A stretch of DNA of 9,876 bases from Verrucomicrobiia bacterium (lineage in GTDB: Bacteria > Verrucomicrobiota > Verrucomicrobiia > Limisphaerales > JAUIHU01), in contig JAUIHU010000124.1 in assembly GCA_030432175.1 (NCBI GenBank), positions 1-9,876 of the forward strand, written 5' to 3'. Positions 5,660 to 9,876 of the stretch are shown here, one piece after another (position 1 is the first letter of the stretch; every line of letters begins with the position of its first letter). The translations under genes were made by a program, and so were the position numbers. The notes under the pieces were generated by a model. That model was not told the origin of the DNA. It made no database searches and saw only the letters and a program-made list of their open reading frames with translations.

Positions 5660-7264
5660 TTAGCGTGGCGAGAGCGGTTGCAATCGCTTTTTGGCTTCCT
5701 TGCCTAATCGGTTGATCAAAAGAGCTGCGCCAAATCCTTCAGCTAGTTTGGGGGTAATAACTCGCGAAAATCCAGCCAGCACGTTTGAGGAATTTTCAGT
5801 AATAGCATCCGTCAAATCCTCAGCGCCTTCTTCCAGTTTGCCTGTCAAGTAGGCGCTGAAAAATGCCAGCCCCATTAGATACAGGGTTCCCAACCCGTTT
5901 AATCGAACCTGATAGATACTGCACAGAGAACGAAAGAGACTGAAGGCATGGTAAATCGTAACCACTGCGTCAATAAGCGGGATAGGTACGACAGCTGTCT
6001 TGACTCCAACTCGAGTCGCGTGACGACGGATTTCCTGGTCAGCAGCTTCATCCAGTCGCTTCTGAAATTCTTCGTAAAAACGCTTTACCCAACCTTGAGA
6101 CTCAATACGTAGTTCCTGATCCAACAACGCTTTTCTGGCAAAAGACAAACTCCTTATCTGATCTTCTGTGAGTCCAGCGCTGATAAGCTCCTGCCGTTTA
6201 TCCGGCGCCTCATAATTATGTTCAGTCAGGTAATCACTCAAGTGACGTTTGCATTTCTGGATATGCTTCCAGCGCAATCGACGCATTTCGGACCGGTCTG
6301 TCAGGCTTTTCAGAGAGAACTGCCTGTTCCTGCGTAACTTGAGATACATGGACAGAAATCTCAAAATCACCCAACCTCCCATAGCTCCCAGCAACCCTAA
6401 TGCTCCAGTTCCAACCCATTGAGCCCAAATGGGTAGAGTCGCCAGTTGAGAGAGAATACTCAATACCTGGGAGTAGACAAAGAGTCCGAAGACGCAGACA
6501 CCCAGCAGGAAGAATGAGGATAACGCGGGTCCGAACAGCCAATGAATTCCACGAAATAACCAGGGCGCAGCCACCGGTTCTTCTATTTCTTCCTGAGGTT
6601 CCTCAGCTTTTTTCAATTTTACTTCATCCGCCTGAGTTAGCGGGCGCATACGGCGCGGATTTTCCGGAGGTTTGATCGCCGCGCCATCTCCTTCTCGCCT
6701 GGCCTGAAATGGAACTTTGTCACTGGAAATTTTTAAATCATTGGCAGAAGCAGATTGATCTTCAGTAAAAGGTCTCGATGAGTGCTCAGTTTGGGAGGGT
6801 GAATCAACTTCAGATTTCGTAGTTGGTTCATCAGTTGATTTTTGTTTTTCAACTTTCGCTGAACTGCTGGCAGCGGTTTGGTTTTCCAAAGTTTCAGCAT
6901 GAGTTTGAACCTTTTTCGGGGATCCTTTGGACTTAACCTCTTCTGAAGCTTTGGCGCTTACGCTTTTTTTCGACTTCGTTGATTTGGTCTTTCTGGCTTT
7001 TGGCTTCTTGATGGGTTCCGAAGATGTGTCATTCGCCTGTTCAGACCTGTCGAGGGGTTTGGCTTCGATGGATGGACCTGAATTGACTTCAGAGAATGTG
7101 CTTTGCTGCTCAAGGTCATCTGACTCTTTTTCGGAGTCGTCTAAGGGTGGCGCTGATTTTACCTTCGGCGCTTGGGGTTCAGAACCGGATCGAGGACGTG
7201 GCGCCTGGTTGGGAACGCCGATCAGCGCGCCTCCGGGACGATGAGATTGGTTGATGAGTTTCAT
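5660..7264 (-). CDS. YcjF-like DUF697 inner-membrane protein with long disordered N-terminus
   Basis: A 534-residue protein. Residues 1-235 are low in hydrophobics, rich in Ser, Lys, Glu, Pro and Thr and probably disordered, with a basic cluster at 87-101 (KKPKARKTKSTKSKK). Two membrane segments follow at about 247-269 and 280-305 (LLGVCVFGLFVYSQVLS; GTGALGLLGAMGGWVILRF). A charged, probably helical cytoplasmic region covers 306-400. The C-terminal 398-525 is a DUF697 domain (VGVKTAVVPIPLIDAVVTIY; LAEGFGAALLINRLGKEA). This order, disorder, two helices, then DUF697, is that of E. coli YcjF, but E. coli YcjF is about 350 residues, so the N-terminal region is far longer here. It is 65 bp downstream of the YcjX-like gene, the same pairing as in the enterobacterial psp-linked operon. 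A role in envelope stress with the YcjX-like GTPase is inferred; no psp gene is present here. No ribosome binding site is seen before the ATG at 7264. Confidence 0.82.
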   Translation of the reverse strand: MKLINQSHRPGGALIGVPNQAPRPRSGSEPQAPKVKSAPPLDDSEKESDDLEQQSTFSEVNSGPSIEAKPLDRSEQANDTSSEPIKKPKARKTKSTKSKKSVSAKASEEVKSKGSPKKVQTHAETLENQTAASSSAKVEKQKSTDEPTTKSEVDSPSQTEHSSRPFTEDQSASANDLKISSDKVPFQARREGDGAAIKPPENPRRMRPLTQADEVKLKKAEEPQEEIEEPVAAPWLFRGIHWLFGPALSSFFLLGVCVFGLFVYSQVLSILSQLATLPIWAQWVGTGALGLLGAMGGWVILRFLSMYLKLRRNRQFSLKSLTDRSEMRRLRWKHIQKCKRHLSDYLTEHNYEAPDKRQELISAGLTEDQIRSLSFARKALLDQELRIESQGWVKRFYEEFQKRLDEAADQEIRRHATRVGVKTAVVPIPLIDAVVTIYHAFSLFRSLCSIYQVRLNGLGTLYLMGLAFFSAYLTGKLEEGAEDLTDAITENSSNVLAGFSRVITPKLAEGFGAALLINRLGKEAKKRLQPLSPR

Positions 7265-7329
7265 AGGCGCGTTTGGGATTTATAGTGAATATAGCGCTAA
7301 GTGGTTCTGATTTTCGAATTCAATTTTAC

Positions 7330-8718
7330 TCATTCCCAGAATTTTTCGTTCATCAGGAAATTGAAAACCGTATCCAGTCCGTATTGCTCAGGCGGAGAAT
7401 CTTTTCGGTTTGGAAACAACGGATACACACTTGGGAAAATAAACTCATTAGGAGACCAGGACATTGGCCATCGCTCTGGAAGTGGATCAACTCGGTAAAT
7501 CATCTTTGGATCATCCGGATCTCTAAACTCACCGGTTTCATCATGAACCGCTCGACCACACAGTTCGTGCTGTGAGAGGTCCGGACATTCCGTAGATTTC
7601 ACTGCGCTGCAGGCGACTTGCAACGTCTCTACCCCATCCAAATCAGCTTCCACTCGCCGAACCATGGAACTTAACAATAATAGCAGTTTGTCGGTGTCGC
7701 TGGGATGGGTCAGGTCCGCCTTACTGGCTACAAAACAGATCCGGCTAACACCGCCGGGTCTCCAGTTGAGAGGCAAGGAAAGAGCGCGGTAAAACTTTTG
7801 GAAAATGCTTAATCCTGGATTCAGAAATCCCATCAGCTGTCGCAAAATCTGTTGGCAATCGTCATAAGCTCCGACTCCTGAAGAGAGAATTCTAGCCACA
7901 TCAACTAGAACAATAAGTTGGTGACAAGAGGCCAAGTCCTGAAAGAGCGGGTCCACCAGTATTCGGCGGTACTCGGAATATCGCTTCGCAAATCTTTTTG
8001 CCAAATCCGGAAACGATTGTCGCGCCCGCTTACTCAACGGAGCAAATTGTTCATCAAACGTCAAACCACTGGCTCGTCTCTCTGCGATAAAATCAGAGAG
8101 AATTTCCGGATCATTCCCTACCACGCCTTCCAGGCTCGGGTATTGCCCTTGAGTGTCCAGAAGAAACGTGGATGGCGAAATCAGCGGTTTGAAATTCAGG
8201 GTCAGTTTGGCAAGCGCTTTTCGATAAGCTGCTAAAATAATGGATTCGTCGGAAGATCGATCATGAATGGTTTTTACAAATGTCTCAGTAATTTCCCGAT
8301 ATTCACTGTCATTATCAAAGTGTTCGAGCAAAGTATCGCACCAGTCTTCATATCGTGGACTGCTCATCAAGACATCAGCTAATCTCTCCCCTGGAAAATC
8401 ATAGAAATGAAGGTCAGCGTTTGAAAAAGCCCAATCAGTGCGCTCGAATTCACATCGATACTGATATCGATCCTTGGTCTTTTCAGGCCACTTCCCGTTC
8501 GCCAGGTAATCTCGGAACTTATGGTACTTAAACTCTTCACCTCCGACTGGCAGGGTTTTGAACTTCCGGATCGTGTTCTTGCGCGAATCGCCAACTTGAA
8601 ACATTTCCGGATCATGCGCTATCAGATGATTGATCAGGGACGTTAAAAATACCGTTTTCCCCGAGTCCGCCAACGCCACAATCCCGATCCGGCGTTTGTA
8701 TTTCGTCAATTTCAACAT
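7330..8718 (-). CDS. YcjX-like P-loop GTPase (DUF463)
   Basis: A 462-residue protein close to the usual YcjX length. Family features in order: Walker A ALADSGKT at 15-22, followed by VFLTSLINHL; the Walker B-like YDFPGERLAD at 106-115, matching the family DYPGEWLxD; LVDVARILSSGV at 271-282; ASKADLTHP at 331-339, a G4-type guanine motif as in ATKADxxHP; and SAVKST at 371-376, which fits the G5 position. The first Gly of the Walker A consensus GxxxxGKT is Ala15 here, a departure from the family's GLSGSGKT. No signal peptide or membrane helix is seen, so it is cytoplasmic and probably attached to the membrane through the YcjF-like partner encoded next. In enterobacteria ycjX is a phage-shock-regulated gene; here I see no sigma54 (GG-N10-GC) promoter in the 103-bp gap upstream, only an AT-rich stretch. 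The ATG at 8718 gives a normal N-terminus; there is no clear Shine-Dalgarno. Confidence 0.85.
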   Translation of the reverse strand: MLKLTKYKRRIGIVALADSGKTVFLTSLINHLIAHDPEMFQVGDSRKNTIRKFKTLPVGGEEFKYHKFRDYLANGKWPEKTKDRYQYRCEFERTDWAFSNADLHFYDFPGERLADVLMSSPRYEDWCDTLLEHFDNDSEYREITETFVKTIHDRSSDESIILAAYRKALAKLTLNFKPLISPSTFLLDTQGQYPSLEGVVGNDPEILSDFIAERRASGLTFDEQFAPLSKRARQSFPDLAKRFAKRYSEYRRILVDPLFQDLASCHQLIVLVDVARILSSGVGAYDDCQQILRQLMGFLNPGLSIFQKFYRALSLPLNWRPGGVSRICFVASKADLTHPSDTDKLLLLLSSMVRRVEADLDGVETLQVACSAVKSTECPDLSQHELCGRAVHDETGEFRDPDDPKMIYRVDPLPERWPMSWSPNEFIFPSVYPLFPNRKDSPPEQYGLDTVFNFLMNEKFWE

Positions 8719-8821
8719 CCCAAAAAATCTTAAATCAACTGCTGCACAATATAGCGCAGGATGAACTAAAAATTAAATTATAAATATCAACCCTTCACCC
8801 TTTCCTTTCAACTGTCATCCC
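8719..8821 (-). promoter_or_regulatory. AT-rich gap with weak promoter candidate for the YcjX-like gene
   Basis: The 103 bases between the helicase stop and the YcjX-like start contain a very AT-rich core. On the minus strand a perfect TATAAT lies at 8777-8782, about 59 bases before the ATG, but no -35 box is found at a proper distance (TTGAAA is 23 bases away). A second -10-like TATATT lies nearer the gene. No hairpin with a T-run is visible after the helicase gene, so transcription may read through. Confidence 0.2.
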
Positions 8822-9876
8822 TCATCCGTCCAACAGGTTTTCAACATCAGCTTCTGTCAATGATTTGAAGAAGGATTGTTCGCTGGATACCAATTGGCTG
8901 ACCATTTCCTGCTTGCGGTTTTGGAGTTCCAGAATTTTGTCCTCTACAGAATCCTTCATCAGAAACTTGTAGACAAAAACCGGCTTGGTTTGCCCAATTC
9001 GATGGGCGCGGTCCGAGGCCTGATTCTCCGCCGCCGGATTCCACCACGGATCGACATGCAGCACATAATCGGCCGCAGTCAGGTTGAGGCCCGCTCCTCC
9101 AGCTTTGAGGCTGATCAGAAAAAATGGAATGGAACTGTCCTTTTGAAACTGATCCACCAGTTCCTGTCGATCTTTGGTTTGTCCATCCAGGTAGAGGTGT
9201 TTCCATTTGCGTTTTTTGATCTCACGCTGAATGAGTTTCAACATGCCTGTAAATGAAGAGAAGACCAGCGCCTGATGTCCTTCTTCTACCAGCGTTTCCA
9301 TGGTTTCCACCAATGAATCCATTTTGCCGGAGTCCCCCGGATACTGCTTTTGTACGAGTCGAGGATGGTTGGAAATCTGCCGCAATCTCAAGAGCGCTTC
9401 GATGATTTTCATCTGGCTCTTTTTTATTCCCTCATCATGGATTTGCTCAAGGATCTGATCCCGGTACTTGTCTCGATACTCTTGATAAACTTTCCGTTGA
9501 GACGGTGTCAGTTCGCACCAGACTTCTTTGACAGTACGTGGAGGCAATTCAAGCGCAACCTGATCTTTAGTGCGTCGCAGAATGAAGGGGAAAACCAGTT
9601 TGCGCAGTAACTCAGCAGCATCTGGATTTTGGTTTCGCTCAATCGGGTTGGCAAAGCGTTCCTTAAAATAACTGACTCCACCCAGGTACCCAGGATTCAG
9701 AAAAGCAAACTGCGACCAGAGATCCATGGTTCTGTTTTCCACAGGTGTACCGGTCAGGCACAAACGCTTTTTGCAGCGCAAATGTCGAACCGCTTTAAAT
9801 GTCTCGGAAGTGGGATTCTTAATCACCTGGGATTCATCCAGGATGACGTAATGAAATGGATGCGCTTCCAGCCAAC
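8822..9876 (-). CDS. SNF2-family DNA-dependent ATPase/helicase, C-terminal part
   Basis: The gene runs off the right end of the window; about 350 C-terminal residues are present. Motifs in order: motif II VILDESQVIKNP (DESQ box), motif III LCLTGTPVENR, the WSQFAFLNPGYLG segment of SNF2 proteins, FILRRTKDQV, then the second RecA lobe with QALVFSSFTGML (motif IV), FFLISLKAGGAGLNLTAADY (motif V) and DPWWNPAAENQASDRAHRIG followed by QT (motif VI). This arrangement is that of bacterial SNF2/HepA-like translocases that move on double-stranded DNA using ATP. The N-terminal SWIM or other accessory domains and the Walker A site lie outside the window. The C-terminus ends soon after the second lobe (SLTEADVENLLDG), as usual. 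Its substrate is unknown. It is probably transcribed from outside the window and shares its direction with the YcjX-like gene. Confidence 0.93.
   Translation of the reverse strand, partial: WLEAHPFHYVILDESQVIKNPTSETFKAVRHLRCKKRLCLTGTPVENRTMDLWSQFAFLNPGYLGGVSYFKERFANPIERNQNPDAAELLRKLVFPFILRRTKDQVALELPPRTVKEVWCELTPSQRKVYQEYRDKYRDQILEQIHDEGIKKSQMKIIEALLRLRQISNHPRLVQKQYPGDSGKMDSLVETMETLVEEGHQALVFSSFTGMLKLIQREIKKRKWKHLYLDGQTKDRQELVDQFQKDSSIPFFLISLKAGGAGLNLTAADYVLHVDPWWNPAAENQASDRAHRIGQTKPVFVYKFLMKDSVEDKILELQNRKQEMVSQLVSSEQSFFKSLTEADVENLLDG

Noticed and set aside
8719..8821. Sigma54 (psp-type) promoter before the YcjX-like gene
   Set aside because: No GG-N10-GC pair of the expected form was found on the minus strand; the gap is AT-rich with only weak sigma70-like boxes.
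1..9876. CRISPR array or defence island
   Set aside because: No regularly spaced repeats and no cas-like gene were seen. The SNF2-type helicase could belong to a defence system in other settings, but its visible part and neighbours give no support for that here.

Overview
The window looks like a chromosomal segment of a free-living Gram-negative bacterium. A block of core-type genes lies on the minus strand (about 4186 to 9876). A decayed, accessory stretch fills the rest (1 to about 3856). Moderate GC in the core genes, a lumazine synthase of the CLDPEHNRG type, a YcjX/YcjF-like pair and the lack of clear Shine-Dalgarno sequences before any of the complete genes would suit the PVC group (for example Verrucomicrobiota, Opitutae). 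This is an inference from style only; a gammaproteobacterial or other origin is not excluded.

Region 1-981 has no intact gene. It holds the wreck of an RND (HAE1/AcrB-type) efflux permease: the N-terminal membrane segment and the start of the first periplasmic domain can be read at 149-411 across one frameshift and several stops. A second stretch of frame-hopping, protein-like sequence follows (about 412-690). An AT-rich leader (691-981) then carries a 9-bp inverted repeat and an 11-bp direct repeat. At 982-2604 is the only intact gene of the left half, an AT-rich gene for a secreted, probably right-handed beta-helix protein, closed by a strong hairpin.

Region 2640-3856 is a graveyard. It contains the C-terminal fragment of a probable IS200/IS605-type transposase gene, an internally deleted and stop-ridden IS3-family element, and a short stretch of decayed reading frame. 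It ends at a tRNA-Thr(CGT) gene on the minus strand whose 3' end faces the accessory stretch. The spacer after the tRNA carries a 14-bp direct repeat pair.

The right half reads leftwards: C-terminal part of a SNF2-family helicase (cut by the window edge), YcjX-like P-loop GTPase, YcjF-like DUF697 membrane protein with a very long disordered N-terminus, a nitrilase-superfamily omega-amidase, and ribH (lumazine synthase). The YcjX-like, YcjF-like and amidase genes are close together (65 and 18 bp gaps) and are probably co-transcribed. The first two probably act together at the inner membrane, whereas the amidase and RibH are cytoplasmic metabolic enzymes. I see no CRISPR array, phage module or obvious defence system. 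The most unusual items are the fossil RND pump, the AT-rich beta-helix gene surrounded by transposon remnants next to a tRNA, and the altered features of the YcjX/YcjF-like pair.
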